This document shows, one piece after another, positions 37,401 through 46,132 of a stretch of DNA of 64,000 bases. The stretch covers positions 3,577,001 to 3,641,000 of the forward strand of contig NZ_CP100647.1 of assembly GCF_024266585.1 (NCBI RefSeq), written 5' to 3'. The notes under the pieces are model-generated. The model did not search any database. It was not told where the DNA came from and saw nothing but the letters and a program-made list of their open reading frames with translations. Within the stretch, counting starts at the first letter, position 1; every line of letters starts with the position of its first letter. The position numbers and the translations under genes are program-made. The stretch comes from Xanthomonas sacchari (GTDB taxonomy: Bacteria; Pseudomonadota; Gammaproteobacteria; Xanthomonadales; Xanthomonadaceae).

Positions 37401-38266
37401 ACCTGATGCGCCGCACTGCCGTGTCCGCCCCGCCGGCTGGCGCCGTCTCGACAACGCCGGCGGCGGCGGGTACGACCCGGCAGGCCCTGCACAGCGCGGT
37501 CTACACCGGCTGGGTGCGCCATCGCCGCTACGCGCCCAAGGCGCTGGCGTTCCGCTATCCGCTGTTCCTGCTGTACCTGGACCTGGACGAACTGCAGCAG
37601 GTGTTCGCGCGGCGCTGGCTGTGGTCGGTGAACCGGCGCAACCTGGCCGAGTTCCGCCGCAGCGACTACCTGGGCGACCCCGCGCAGCCGCTGGACGAGG
37701 CGGTGCGCGACCGCGTGCAGCAGCACACCGGCGAACGCCCGCTCGGCCCGGTGCGCATGCTCACCCACCTGCGCTACTTCGGCCACTGCTTCAATCCGGT
37801 CACGTTCTACTACTGCCACGATGCGCAGCAGCGCCTGCACAGCATCGTCGCCGAGATCACCAACACGCCGTGGCGGCAGCGCCATGCCTACGTGCTGCCA
37901 CTGGCCGAGGCGCGCAGCCACGGCGCCACGCACGCCTGGCGCTTCGCCAAGCGCTTCCACGTCTCGCCGTTCATGGCGATGGCGCATACCTACGCCTGGC
38001 GCTTCAGCGAACCCGGCGCGCAGCTGCGCGTGCACATGGACGTGCTCGATCCCGCGCCGGCCACGCCCCGGCGGCGCTTCGACGCCACCCTGGTGCTGCA
38101 GCGCCGCGCCCTCGGCGGCGCCAGCCTGGCGCAGGCGCTGCTGCGCTATCCGGCGATGACCCTGCAAGTGATGGCCAAGATCCACTGGCAGGCGTTGCGG
38201 CTGTGGCTGCGCGGCAACCCGGTCCACGACCACCCCGACCCTCCCCTTCCGCGAGAACGCCGATGA
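37397..38266 (+). CDS. DUF1365 family protein
   Basis: A 289-residue protein of the DUF1365 (COG3496) family: SAVYTGWVRHRRYAPKALAF, PLFLLYLDLDEL, MLTHLRYFGHCFNPVTFYYC, IVAEITNTPWRQRHAYVLP, KRFHVSPFMAMAHTYAWRF. The conserved His/Cys-rich GHCFNPVTFYYC hints at metal or cofactor binding. Members almost always accompany CFA synthase and the FAD oxidoreductase; the biochemical role is not established. It starts in the stop codon of the previous gene and its own stop overlaps the CFA-synthase-like gene. Confidence 0.92.
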   Translation: MNLMRRTAVSAPPAGAVSTTPAAAGTTRQALHSAVYTGWVRHRRYAPKALAFRYPLFLLYLDLDELQQVFARRWLWSVNRRNLAEFRRSDYLGDPAQPLDEAVRDRVQQHTGERPLGPVRMLTHLRYFGHCFNPVTFYYCHDAQQRLHSIVAEITNTPWRQRHAYVLPLAEARSHGATHAWRFAKRFHVSPFMAMAHTYAWRFSEPGAQLRVHMDVLDPAPATPRRRFDATLVLQRRALGGASLAQALLRYPAMTLQVMAKIHWQALRLWLRGNPVHDHPDPPLPRERR

Positions 38267-39576
38267 ACGCTCCGCATGCGCCCTCTTCCGCCGCCGCGCT
38301 GGCCCCGGCCGCACCGCCGTTGCGCGGGCTCGACCGCCTGCTGCGGCAGCGCCTGCTCGCCACGCTGGACGGCCTGCGCGAAGGCCAGTTGCGCCTTGAG
38401 GAGGCCGGCACGCTGACCACGCTGGGCGAAGCCGCGGCCGGCGCCGACGCGCTGCAGGCGCATCTGCGCATCCATGATCCGCGCTTCTACCGCCAGGCCG
38501 CGCTCAACGGCAGCGTCGGCGTCGGCGAGGCCTACATGGACGGGCTGTGGGACTGCGACGACCTGGTCGCGTTGGTGCGCCTGCTGGTGCGCAACCGCGA
38601 CCGCCTGGACGCGATGGAGACCGGCCTGGCCCGGCTCGGCGGCCTGGCGATGCGCGGCCTGCACGCGTTCGCGCGCAACACCCGCGCCGGCAGCCGCCGC
38701 AACATCGCCGCGCACTACGACCTGGGCAACCCGCTGTTCGAATTGTTCCTGGACCGCAACCTGATGTACTCCTCGGCGATCTTCCGCGATGCCGACAGCG
38801 CATTGGGCGAGGCCGCACTGGAGCGCGCCGCCGAACGCAAGCTGCAGCGCATCTGCGCCAAGCTCGACCTGCAGCCGCACCACCACCTGGTCGAGATCGG
38901 CACCGGCTGGGGCGGTTTCGCCCTGCACGCGGCCAGGCACCACGGCTGCCGCGTCACCACCACCACGATCTCGCGCGAGCAGTACGAGCTGGCGCGGCAG
39001 CGCATCGCCGCCGCCGGCCTGTCCGACCGGGTCGAAGTGCTGCTGCGCGACTACCGCGACCTCGACGGCCGCTACGACCGCCTGGTCTCGATCGAGATGA
39101 TCGAGGCGATCGGCCACCAGTACCTGGACACCTACTTCGGCAAGGTCGGCAGCCTGCTCAAGGACGACGGCCAGGCGCTGATCCAGGCCATCACCATCGA
39201 GGACCACCGCTACGCGCAGGCGCTGAAGTCGGTGGACTTCATCAAGCGCCACATCTTCCCGGGCAGCTTCATTCCCTCGGTGGCGGCGATGACCGGCGCG
39301 ATCGCCCGCGCCAGCGACCTGCGCCTGTTCAACCTCGAAGACATCGGCCCCAGCTACGCGCTGACCCTGCGCGCCTGGCGCGAGCGCTTCATGGCCAGGC
39401 TGCCGCAGGTGCGCGCGCTCGGCTACGACGAACGCTTCATCCGCATGTGGGAGTTCTACCTGGCCTACTGCGAAGGCGGCTTCCTGGAGCGCTCGATCGG
39501 CGACGTGCACCTGTGGCTGAGCAAGCCGCGCGCGCGGCCGGCGCAGTTCGCCCCGGCGCTGGCGGGCGACGCATGA
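38263..39576 (+). CDS. Cyclopropane-fatty-acid-synthase-like SAM methyltransferase with altered active site
   Basis: A 437-residue protein of the Cfa family (E. coli Cfa has 382). It has the N-terminal lipid-binding part (GSVGVGEAYMDGLWDCDDLV), NIAAHYDLGNPLFELFLDRN, SAM motif I VEIGTGWGGFALHAARHHG, and SIEMIEAIGHQYLDTYFGKV. By eye alignment to E. coli Cfa (recalled sequence), Glu239 and Tyr317 are kept (MIEAIG, GPSYALTL), but Cys139 becomes Ser (MYSSAIF) and His266 becomes Gln (ALIQAITI). Those residues hold the bicarbonate base, so ring closure may be lost and a methylated or methylene product may result. Confidence 0.92.
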   Translation: MNAPHAPSSAAALAPAAPPLRGLDRLLRQRLLATLDGLREGQLRLEEAGTLTTLGEAAAGADALQAHLRIHDPRFYRQAALNGSVGVGEAYMDGLWDCDDLVALVRLLVRNRDRLDAMETGLARLGGLAMRGLHAFARNTRAGSRRNIAAHYDLGNPLFELFLDRNLMYSSAIFRDADSALGEAALERAAERKLQRICAKLDLQPHHHLVEIGTGWGGFALHAARHHGCRVTTTTISREQYELARQRIAAAGLSDRVEVLLRDYRDLDGRYDRLVSIEMIEAIGHQYLDTYFGKVGSLLKDDGQALIQAITIEDHRYAQALKSVDFIKRHIFPGSFIPSVAAMTGAIARASDLRLFNLEDIGPSYALTLRAWRERFMARLPQVRALGYDERFIRMWEFYLAYCEGGFLERSIGDVHLWLSKPRARPAQFAPALAGDA

Positions 39577-40118
39577 GCAACCTGCTCAACTATCTCGCCC
39601 TGCAGGGGCTGTGGCTGGCCGCGGTGGTCGGTGCCGCGCACGGGCTGGCCTGGGCCGGCCCGGCGGCGCTGGCGCTGTTCGCGCTGTACCAGTTGCGGCC
39701 GCGCCGCCGCGCCCGCGGCGATGCCACGTTGATGGCGCTGGCGCTGCCGTTGGGCGCCGGCGTGGATGCCGCGCTGCGCGCCGGCGACTGGGTGCGCTAC
39801 GCCGCCGCGCCGCCGGCGCCGTGGCCGCCGCTGTGGATCCTGGCGCTGTGGGCCGGCTTCGCGCTGACCTTCCAGCATTCGCTGGCCTGGGTGATGCGCC
39901 ATCCCTGGCGCGCGGCGCTGTTCGGCGCCAGCGCCGGCCCGCTGGGCTATGTGCTGGCCGCGCGCGGCTGGCAGGCGGTGACACTGACCGAACCGTTGCC
40001 GCAGGCGCTGATGGCGTTGGCGCTGGGCTGGGCCGCGGCGCTGACCCTGCTGAGCCTGGCGACGCGGCGCCTGATCGTCGCCACGCCGGCGCTGCCGGCA
40101 AGCGGAGCGGCGCGATGA
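39573..40118 (+). CDS. DUF2878 family membrane protein
   Basis: A 181-residue protein with about five membrane helices (LALQGLWLAAVVGAAHGLAW; DATLMALALPLGAGVDAAL; LWILALWAGFALTFQHSLAW; AALFGASAGPLGYVLAARG; ALMALALGWAAALTLLSLA). The order FQHSLAWV...GPLGYVLAARGW fits DUF2878, a family found in CFA-linked operons. No catalytic motif is visible; it may be an anchor or carrier for the modified lipid. It overlaps both neighbours by 4 bp (ATGA). Confidence 0.85.
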   Translation: MSNLLNYLALQGLWLAAVVGAAHGLAWAGPAALALFALYQLRPRRRARGDATLMALALPLGAGVDAALRAGDWVRYAAAPPAPWPPLWILALWAGFALTFQHSLAWVMRHPWRAALFGASAGPLGYVLAARGWQAVTLTEPLPQALMALALGWAAALTLLSLATRRLIVATPALPASGAAR

Positions 40119-40897
40119 ACGCCTGGCCGCTGCTGCATGTGGGGGTGTTCACCGTGCTGGTCATGCTCGCCGGCTGGGCCTGGCAGCGGCACACCCGCAA
40201 CGCCGGCGTGGTCGACGTGCTGTGGTCGGCGTGCATGGCGCTGACCGCGGTGTACTGCGCCTGGCGCGCCGACGGCGCGCTGTTGCCGCGCGTGCTGACC
40301 GCGGTGCTGGGCGGGCTGTGGGGCGCGCGCCTGGCCTGGCACCTGGGCGTGCGCGTGTTCGGCGATGCGCACGAGGACGGCCGCTATCGCGCCCTGCGCG
40401 AGCACTGGCACGGCGACCAGCGCAAGTTCCTGGCGTTCTTCCTCGGCCAGGCGCTGGTGGTGCTGGCGTTCGCGGTGCCGCTGTCGGTGGCCGCGCACAA
40501 CCCGCAGCCGCAGTGGAGCGTGTGGACCACCCTGGCGGTGGCGACCTGGCTGGTCGCGGTCGGCGGGGAAAGCCTGGCCGACCAGCAACTGGCCGCGTTC
40601 CGCGCCGACCCGGCGAACAAGGGCACCACCTGCCGCCGCGGCCTGTGGCGCTATTCGCGGCACCCGAACTACTTCTTCGAATTCGTGCATTGGTTCGCCT
40701 ACGTGTTCCTGGCGGTGGGCAGCGGCGCGCTGTGGGTCGGCGTGGCCGCGCTGGGACCGCTGCTGATGTTCGCCTTCCTGTACCGGGTCACCGGCATTCC
40801 CTACACCGAACAGCAGGCCCTGCGCTCGCGCGGCCGCGACTATGCCGACTACCAGCGCAGCACCAGCGCCTTCTTCCCCATGCCGCCGCGGCACTGA
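40115..40897 (+). CDS. DUF1295 / steroid 5-alpha-reductase-like membrane protein
   Basis: A 260-residue protein with about six membrane helices and the DUF1295 signatures RNAGVVDVLWSACMALTAVY, RLAWHLGVRVFGDAHEDGRY, GGESLADQQLAAFRADPANK, RRGLWRYSRHPNYFFEFVHW and TGIPYTEQQALRSRGRDYAD. The RHPNYFFE motif is shared with NADPH-dependent double-bond reductases and isoprenyl-Cys methyltransferases. In this operon a reductive step on the acyl chain is a reasonable guess. It overlaps the DUF2878 gene by 4 bp; the last gene starts 21 bp after its stop. Confidence 0.9.
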   Translation: MNAWPLLHVGVFTVLVMLAGWAWQRHTRNAGVVDVLWSACMALTAVYCAWRADGALLPRVLTAVLGGLWGARLAWHLGVRVFGDAHEDGRYRALREHWHGDQRKFLAFFLGQALVVLAFAVPLSVAAHNPQPQWSVWTTLAVATWLVAVGGESLADQQLAAFRADPANKGTTCRRGLWRYSRHPNYFFEFVHWFAYVFLAVGSGALWVGVAALGPLLMFAFLYRVTGIPYTEQQALRSRGRDYADYQRSTSAFFPMPPRH

Positions 40898-40918
40898 ACC
40901 CGCGCCAGGAGATCCGCC

Positions 40919-41995
40919 ATGTCCAGCACCTTCGCCACCTCTTCCCCGCCCGCCGTTCTGGCCGAGCCGCTGGCCACGCGCCTGGCCGAATCCGGCCTGC
41001 TGCCCGACGCCGTGCTGCGCGCGGCGATGCGCCGGCTGTGCGCGCAGCGCCTGCGCGACGCGCGCGCCGGCGGCGCCGACGCGGCCTGGGAGCGCCAGCG
41101 CCTGCTGATCGAATCGCTGCGCGAAAGCGCCATCGCCATCGAGACCGATGCGGCCAACCGCCAGCACTACGAAGTGCCGCCGCGCTTCTTCGAGCTGTGC
41201 CTGGGCAAGCGCCTGAAGTACAGCAGCTGCTACTGGGACGCGACCACGCCCGACCTGGACGCGGCCGAAGAGCGCATGCTGCAGCTGTACGCCGAACGCG
41301 CGCAGCTGCGCGACCGCCAGCGCATCCTAGAACTGGGCTGCGGCTGGGGCTCGCTGACCCTGTGGATGGCCGAACGGTTCCCCGGCGCGCGCATCACCGC
41401 GGTGTCCAACTCGCGGCCGCAGCGCGAGCACATCGAAGCGCAGTGCCGCGCGCGCGGGCTGAGCAACGTCAAGGTGATCACCCACGACGCCAACACCCTG
41501 ACCCTGCCGACCGAAAGCTACGACCGCGTGGTCTCGATCGAGATGTTCGAGCACATGCGCAACTACCGCGAACTGCTCAAGCGGGTCAGCCATTGGCTGG
41601 TGCCGGGCGGGCGGCTGTTCGTGCACATCTTCTGCCACCGCGACCTGGCCTATCCGTTCGAGGTGCAGGGCGAGGACAACTGGATGGGCCGGCACTTCTT
41701 CACCGGCGGGCTGATGCCGGCGGCCGACACCTTGCTCCAGTTCCAGGACGACCTGGCGATCGAACGCCGCTGGCTGCTGTCCGGCCAGCATTACGAGAAG
41801 ACCGCCAACGCCTGGCTGCACAACCAGGACCGCCACCGCGACACGCTGATGCCGGTGCTGCAGGCCACTTACGGCGCCGACGCCAAGATCTGGTGGCAAC
41901 GCTGGCGCATGTTCTGGATGGCCTGCGCGGAACTGTTCGGCTACGAACAGGGCCAGCAGTGGGGCGTGGCGCATTACCGGTTCGTCAGGCGCTGA
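40919..41995 (+). CDS. Second CFA-like class I SAM-dependent methyltransferase
   Basis: A 358-residue methyltransferase that resembles Cfa only in its C-terminal two thirds and lacks the usual N-terminal lipid-binding part. SAM motif I is ILELGCGWGSLTLWMAERFP; then VVSIEMFEHMRNYRELLKRV, LFVHIFCHRDLAYPFEVQGE, HYEKTANAWLHN and WRMFWMACAELFGYEQGQQW. Against E. coli Cfa it keeps Glu239 (MFEHM), His266 (LFVHIF) and Tyr317 (HYEKT) and has YSSCYW at the Cys139 region, with the Cys shifted by one. The AGGAG before the ATG is strong. It closes the operon. Confidence 0.9.
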   Translation: MSSTFATSSPPAVLAEPLATRLAESGLLPDAVLRAAMRRLCAQRLRDARAGGADAAWERQRLLIESLRESAIAIETDAANRQHYEVPPRFFELCLGKRLKYSSCYWDATTPDLDAAEERMLQLYAERAQLRDRQRILELGCGWGSLTLWMAERFPGARITAVSNSRPQREHIEAQCRARGLSNVKVITHDANTLTLPTESYDRVVSIEMFEHMRNYRELLKRVSHWLVPGGRLFVHIFCHRDLAYPFEVQGEDNWMGRHFFTGGLMPAADTLLQFQDDLAIERRWLLSGQHYEKTANAWLHNQDRHRDTLMPVLQATYGADAKIWWQRWRMFWMACAELFGYEQGQQWGVAHYRFVRR

Positions 41996-42008
41996 GGCGC
42001 TGGGGCGC

Positions 42009-42231
42009 CGAGAATGGGGAATGGGGAATGGGGAATGGGGAATGGGGAAACGGGAATGGGCGTCCCGCGAGTCCCGGCATTGCCTGCGCATCCTGAGGAT
42101 GCTTGCAGTCAGCCACGACAAGCTTTACCGGAGACGCCCGTCGCGGCGAAAGAAACTGCTCTACGCGGTCGCTCAGGCGACGGCACTGCCGCCTTTCCCA
42201 TTCCCCATTCCCGACTCCCCAATCCCGGCCT
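42009..42231. repeat. GGGAAT-type element between convergent genes
   Basis: The left arm has at least four tandem GGGGAAT heptamers (about 42010-42060, ending AAACGGGAATGGG); the right arm TTCCCATTCCCCATTCCCGA runs on through CTCCCCAATCCCGGCC to 42229, two bases before the ridA stop codon. The core of about 135 bp shows nothing recognisable. It fills the space between the last lipid-operon gene and ridA. Confidence 0.82.
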
Positions 42232-42576
42232 TTACGCGGCCGCGGTAATGACGATCTCGATCTTCCAGGCCGGATCGGCCAGCTTGGCCTGCACGGTGGC
42301 GCGGGCCGGGGTGTTGCCCGGGCTGACCCATTCTTCCCAGACCTTGTTCATCTCGGCGAACTCGGCCAGGTCGGTCATGTAGATCTCCGCGCGCAGGATC
42401 CGGCTCTTGTCGGTGGCGGCCAGCGCCAGCAGCCGGTCGATCGCCGCCAGCACCTCGCGGGTCTGGCCGGCGATGTCGGCGCTGGTGTCGTCGGCGATCT
42501 GGCCGGCCAGGTAGGCCACGCCGTTGTACACGGTCATTTCCGACATCCGCGGGCCGGTATCGAAACGCTGGATCAT
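42232..42576 (-). CDS. RidA family protein
   Basis: A 114-residue protein of the RidA/YER057c/UK114 superfamily, whose founding members hydrolyse reactive enamines and imines from PLP enzymes. Present are MTVYNGVAYLAGQIADDTSA, IAGQTREVLAAIDRLLALAA, SRILRAEIYMTDLAEFAEMN and WVSPGNTPARATVQAKLADP. The catalytic Arg of RidA matches PARATVQAKL, and the C-terminus keeps the acidic KIEIVI strand. Its start overlaps the stop of the DUF998-like gene (ATGA). Confidence 0.92.
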   Translation of the reverse strand: MIQRFDTGPRMSEMTVYNGVAYLAGQIADDTSADIAGQTREVLAAIDRLLALAATDKSRILRAEIYMTDLAEFAEMNKVWEEWVSPGNTPARATVQAKLADPAWKIEIVITAAA

Positions 42577-43277
42577 GATGCGCTGTCCTGTAGTGGGAAA
42601 CCGGTGCCATTGTCGCGCGATTGCGCAGCGGCTGCAGGCGCCGGCCGCCACAGCCGATACGCCACCGGCAACAGCCAGGCCAGGATCAGCGCGATCGCCA
42701 GTTTCTGGGTCAGCCCGCGCGGCGGCGCGCGCCACAGTACATGCACCCACAGCGCCGCGAACGCCAGCACCGCCAGCATCAGCGGTGCTCCAGCGCGGCG
42801 CTGCCACGCCTGCTGCCGGCGCAACCAGGCGCTCTGCAGCAGCATCGCCGTGGTCGCGCACAGGAACGCGGTCTGCGCGGACACCCCGTGCACCAGCGGC
42901 GCCAGCAGCGGCGCGCGCTGCGGCAGATAGCTGTCGCCGATCGCCACCCCGCACAGGCCGAGCGCGGCGCCCATGAACAACAGCGTCGGCGCGCCGCTGC
43001 GCGCGGACGGCGGCGCCTGCGCGTACAGGCCCGCCCCCAGCGCGGCCACGCCGGCGGCCAGCAGGACATACACGGTGCGCAGCAACAGGCCACCGCGGCC
43101 GTGCAGGTACTGGCTCAACGTGGCCTGCTGCCAGTGCAGGTCGGCACGCGCAAACTGCAGCGCCACGGCCACGCCGAGGAACAGCAGGGCCAGCGCCAGC
43201 GCCACGGCGCCGGCCGCGCGAGGCCAGCGCGACACGGACGGGGCGGGCATGCACACGGGCATTGCAGACGCGGGCAT
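42573..43277 (-). CDS. DUF998-like integral membrane protein
   Basis: A 234-residue protein with about six membrane helices (GAVALALALLFLGVAVALQF; TVYVLLAAGVAALGAGLYAQ; LLFMGAALGLCGVAIGDSYL; AQTAFLCATTAMLLQSAWL; MLAVLAFAALWVHVLW; KLAIALILAWLLPVAYRLW). YLPQRAPLLAPLVHGVSAQT and the helix arrangement fit DUF998-type proteins. The start at 43277 is supported by AGGAG seven bases upstream. Its stop overlaps ridA. It is divergent from mprF across 224 bp. Function unknown. Confidence 0.78.
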   Translation of the reverse strand: MPASAMPVCMPAPSVSRWPRAAGAVALALALLFLGVAVALQFARADLHWQQATLSQYLHGRGGLLLRTVYVLLAAGVAALGAGLYAQAPPSARSGAPTLLFMGAALGLCGVAIGDSYLPQRAPLLAPLVHGVSAQTAFLCATTAMLLQSAWLRRQQAWQRRAGAPLMLAVLAFAALWVHVLWRAPPRGLTQKLAIALILAWLLPVAYRLWRPAPAAAAQSRDNGTGFPLQDSAS

Positions 43278-43501
43278 CGCAGGCTCCTGAGCGATCGGGG
43301 ACCGCCGTCGCGGCCGTGGACGACGGCCTGCGCCGCGGTCCCGACGCCGTGCCGACGTACGATTCCACTATCATGCGCGTCGCCGGCGCTGCCGGCACAC
43401 CACCCAACCGGTATCGCGATGGACCGTCTTCGTTCCGCCTGCAGCTTCGCCCTGACCCCGTCGCGCGCCGCGTGGCGCCTTTCCGCGCGCGCCCGTCCGC
43501 A

Positions 43502-46066
43502 ATGACCGACGCCGCGCCCTCCACTCCCGCGTCCGTCCCCGGCTGGCGCCGTGCGCTGCCGGTGCTGGCCAGCCTGGCGATCCTGGCCCTGGCGCTGCAT
43601 GCGCTGGCCACGGAGTTCAGCACCCACGGCTACAGCGCGATCCGTCACGCCTTCAACCAGCTGAGCCTCAGCCAGATCGTGCTGACCCTGTTGCTGGGGC
43701 TGAGCAGCTACGCCTGCCTGATCGGCTTCGACGCCATCGGCCTGCGCCGCAGCGGGCGCAAGCTGCACCCGATGCGGATCAGCATCACCGCGTTCCTGGC
43801 GCATGCGGTCGGACAGACCCTGGGCTTCGCCGCGCTGACCGGCGGCGCGGTGCGCCTGCGCGGCTACGGCCGGGTCGGCCTGAGCCTGGCCGAGATCGGC
43901 CAGGTGGTGTTGATGAGCACGCTCGGCTTCGTGTTCGGCGCCTGGCTGCTGCTGGCGCTGGCCCTGACCCTGGAGCCGGCGGCGGCGGCGCTGGCGCTGC
44001 CGGTCGGCGCCAGCGCGGTGCGCGCCATCGGCATCGCGCTGCTGGTGGGCTTCGCCACGATGCTGCTGCTCGCCGGCCGCGACGGCCGCACCCTGCGCTG
44101 GCGCAGCCATGAGCTGTGGCTGCCGGACCGGCGCACCACCCTCGGCGTGACCGCGCTGAGCGTGGTCGAGCTGGGCCTGGCCAGCGCCGCGTTCTACGTG
44201 TTGCTGCCCAACGAATCGGGAATCGAGTACATCGGCTTCGTCGGCCTGTATCTGGTCGCGGTGGTGGCCGGCCTGGTCTCGACCGTGCCGGCCGGCCTGG
44301 GCGTGTTCGAATGGAGCCTGCTCAAGCTGCTGCCCGGGGTGGCGCCGGCGGCGGTGCTGGCGGCGGCGCTGATCTACCGCATCACCTACTACGTGGTGCC
44401 GCTGCTGCTGTCGGTGCTGATGGCGTCGCTGTCCGGCCTGCGCCGGCCATTGGTCGCCAGTGCCGGCGGCGTGCGCGTGGCCTGGCGCACGCTGCGCCCG
44501 TGGCTGCCGCAGATCATCGCCCTGGCGGTGTTCGCGGTCGGCGCGGCGCTGGTCATCGACGGCACCCTGCCCACGCCCAAGCGCCGCCAGGACATGGCGC
44601 CGCTGTCGATCATGGAGACCTCGCACCTGCTGGCCAGCCTGGGCGGCGTGGTGCTGCTGCTGATCGGCCAGGGCCTGCAGCGGCGCAGCCATGCAGCCTG
44701 GGTGATGGCGATCGGCATCTGCGTGCTGCTGCCGCTGCCGGCCTGGCTGCGCGGCGGCCACGTCTCGGTGGCGCTGTCCTCGCTGGTGGTGGCGGTGGGC
44801 CTGTGGGGCGCGCGCCGCGAGTTCTACCGCGAGGGCGCGCTGCTCGACGAGGCCTGGTCGTGGCCGTGGCTGCGCAACCTCGGCCTGGTGCTGATCGCCA
44901 CGATCTGGCTGCTGTTCTTCGTCTACAGCCACGTGGAATACCAGAACGAGCTGTGGTGGGAGTTCGCCACCTCGGCCAATGCGCCGCGCGCGCTGCGCGC
45001 GGTGCTGCTGGTCAGCGTGGCGGTGGTGGTGTTCGGGCTGGCGCGGCTGCTGCACAGCACCCGCTCGCCGCTGGCGCCGGCCGATGGCGTGCAACTGGAC
45101 GCGCTGGCGCCGGTGCTGGCCGAGGCCACCGACACCCAGGCCTGCCTGGTGCTGACCGGCGACAAGGCCCTGCTGCAGGCCGAGGAGGGCCCCGGCTTCG
45201 TGATGATGCAGCGCTACGGCGGCTCGCTGGTGGCGATGGGCGACCCGGTCGGCGCGCCGGAGGTGGCCCGCGCGCTGATCTGGCGCTTCCGCGAGGAAGC
45301 CGACCGCATGGGCCTGCGCCCGGTGTTCTACCAGGTCGGCGAGCAGCACTGGCAGACCTACCTGGACCTGGGCCTGACCCTGGTCAAGCTCGGCGAGGAA
45401 GCGATGGTGTCGCTGGAGGGCTTCCATCTGGAGGGCCGCGACCGCGCCGACCTGCGCCAGGCCTGGAACCGCGGCAAGCGCAGCGGGCTGAGTTTCCGCA
45501 TCGTCGAAGCCGACGCGGTGGACGCGCTGATGCCGGTGCTGGCCGAGGTCTCGCAGCAATGGCTGGAGGACAAGGCCGGCGCCGAAAAGGGCTTCTCGCT
45601 GGGCAGCTTCGACCCGGCCTACCTGCGCCGCTTCCCGATCGCGCTGGTGGAGTTCGAGGGCAAGGTCGTGGCTTTCGCCAACCTGTGGCAGGCCCCGGCC
45701 GGCCACGAGCTGTCGGTGGACCTGATGCGGCACATCGCCGACGCCCCGAAGGGCACCATGGATTTCCTGTTCATCGAGCTGTTCCTGTGGGGCCGCGACC
45801 AGGGCTACAAGCGCTTCTCGCTGGGCATGGCGCCGCTGTCGGGCCTGGCCCAGCACCGCCTGGCCGGGCGCTGGAACCGTTTCGGCAACCTGATCGTGCG
45901 CCACGGCGAACGCTTCTACGGCTTCACCGGCCTGCGCCGCTTCAAGTCCAAGTTCGCCCCCACCTGGCGCACCCGCTACCTCGCCGCCCCCGGCGGCATG
46001 CACCTGCCGGCGGCCCTGCTGGATGTGACCCGGCTGATCTCGCTGGATCCGCGCAAGCCGGAGTGA
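43502..46066 (+). CDS. mprF: Bifunctional lysylphosphatidylglycerol flippase/synthetase MprF
   Basis: An 854-residue membrane protein, normal for MprF. About 14 helices in the first 530 residues form the flippase (LAHAVGQTLGFAALTGGAVR, VAGLVSTVPAGLGVFEWSLL), and the cytosolic C-terminal DUF2156 synthetase has LVLTGDKALLQAEEGPGFVM, GGSLVAMGDPVGAPEVARAL, WNRGKRSGLSFRIVEAD, and FLFIELFLWGRDQGYKRFSL. MprF moves lysine from Lys-tRNA to phosphatidylglycerol and flips the product outward, lowering envelope charge and raising resistance to cationic peptides. A virJ/acvB homologue is convergent downstream. Confidence 0.95.
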   Translation: MTDAAPSTPASVPGWRRALPVLASLAILALALHALATEFSTHGYSAIRHAFNQLSLSQIVLTLLLGLSSYACLIGFDAIGLRRSGRKLHPMRISITAFLAHAVGQTLGFAALTGGAVRLRGYGRVGLSLAEIGQVVLMSTLGFVFGAWLLLALALTLEPAAAALALPVGASAVRAIGIALLVGFATMLLLAGRDGRTLRWRSHELWLPDRRTTLGVTALSVVELGLASAAFYVLLPNESGIEYIGFVGLYLVAVVAGLVSTVPAGLGVFEWSLLKLLPGVAPAAVLAAALIYRITYYVVPLLLSVLMASLSGLRRPLVASAGGVRVAWRTLRPWLPQIIALAVFAVGAALVIDGTLPTPKRRQDMAPLSIMETSHLLASLGGVVLLLIGQGLQRRSHAAWVMAIGICVLLPLPAWLRGGHVSVALSSLVVAVGLWGARREFYREGALLDEAWSWPWLRNLGLVLIATIWLLFFVYSHVEYQNELWWEFATSANAPRALRAVLLVSVAVVVFGLARLLHSTRSPLAPADGVQLDALAPVLAEATDTQACLVLTGDKALLQAEEGPGFVMMQRYGGSLVAMGDPVGAPEVARALIWRFREEADRMGLRPVFYQVGEQHWQTYLDLGLTLVKLGEEAMVSLEGFHLEGRDRADLRQAWNRGKRSGLSFRIVEADAVDALMPVLAEVSQQWLEDKAGAEKGFSLGSFDPAYLRRFPIALVEFEGKVVAFANLWQAPAGHELSVDLMRHIADAPKGTMDFLFIELFLWGRDQGYKRFSLGMAPLSGLAQHRLAGRWNRFGNLIVRHGERFYGFTGLRRFKSKFAPTWRTRYLAAPGGMHLPAALLDVTRLISLDPRKPE

Positions 46067-46132
46067 GGCCGGGATGGGGGAGTCGCTGGGGCGCGCTCCA
46101 GCGTTTGCGGGCATTTCGAGGCGTCGCTCCGC

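Noticed and set aside
42010-42060. GGGGAAT heptamers considered as a phase-variable coding repeat or telomere-like tract
   Set aside because: They are non-coding and match one arm of the inverted-repeat family, so they need no separate explanation.
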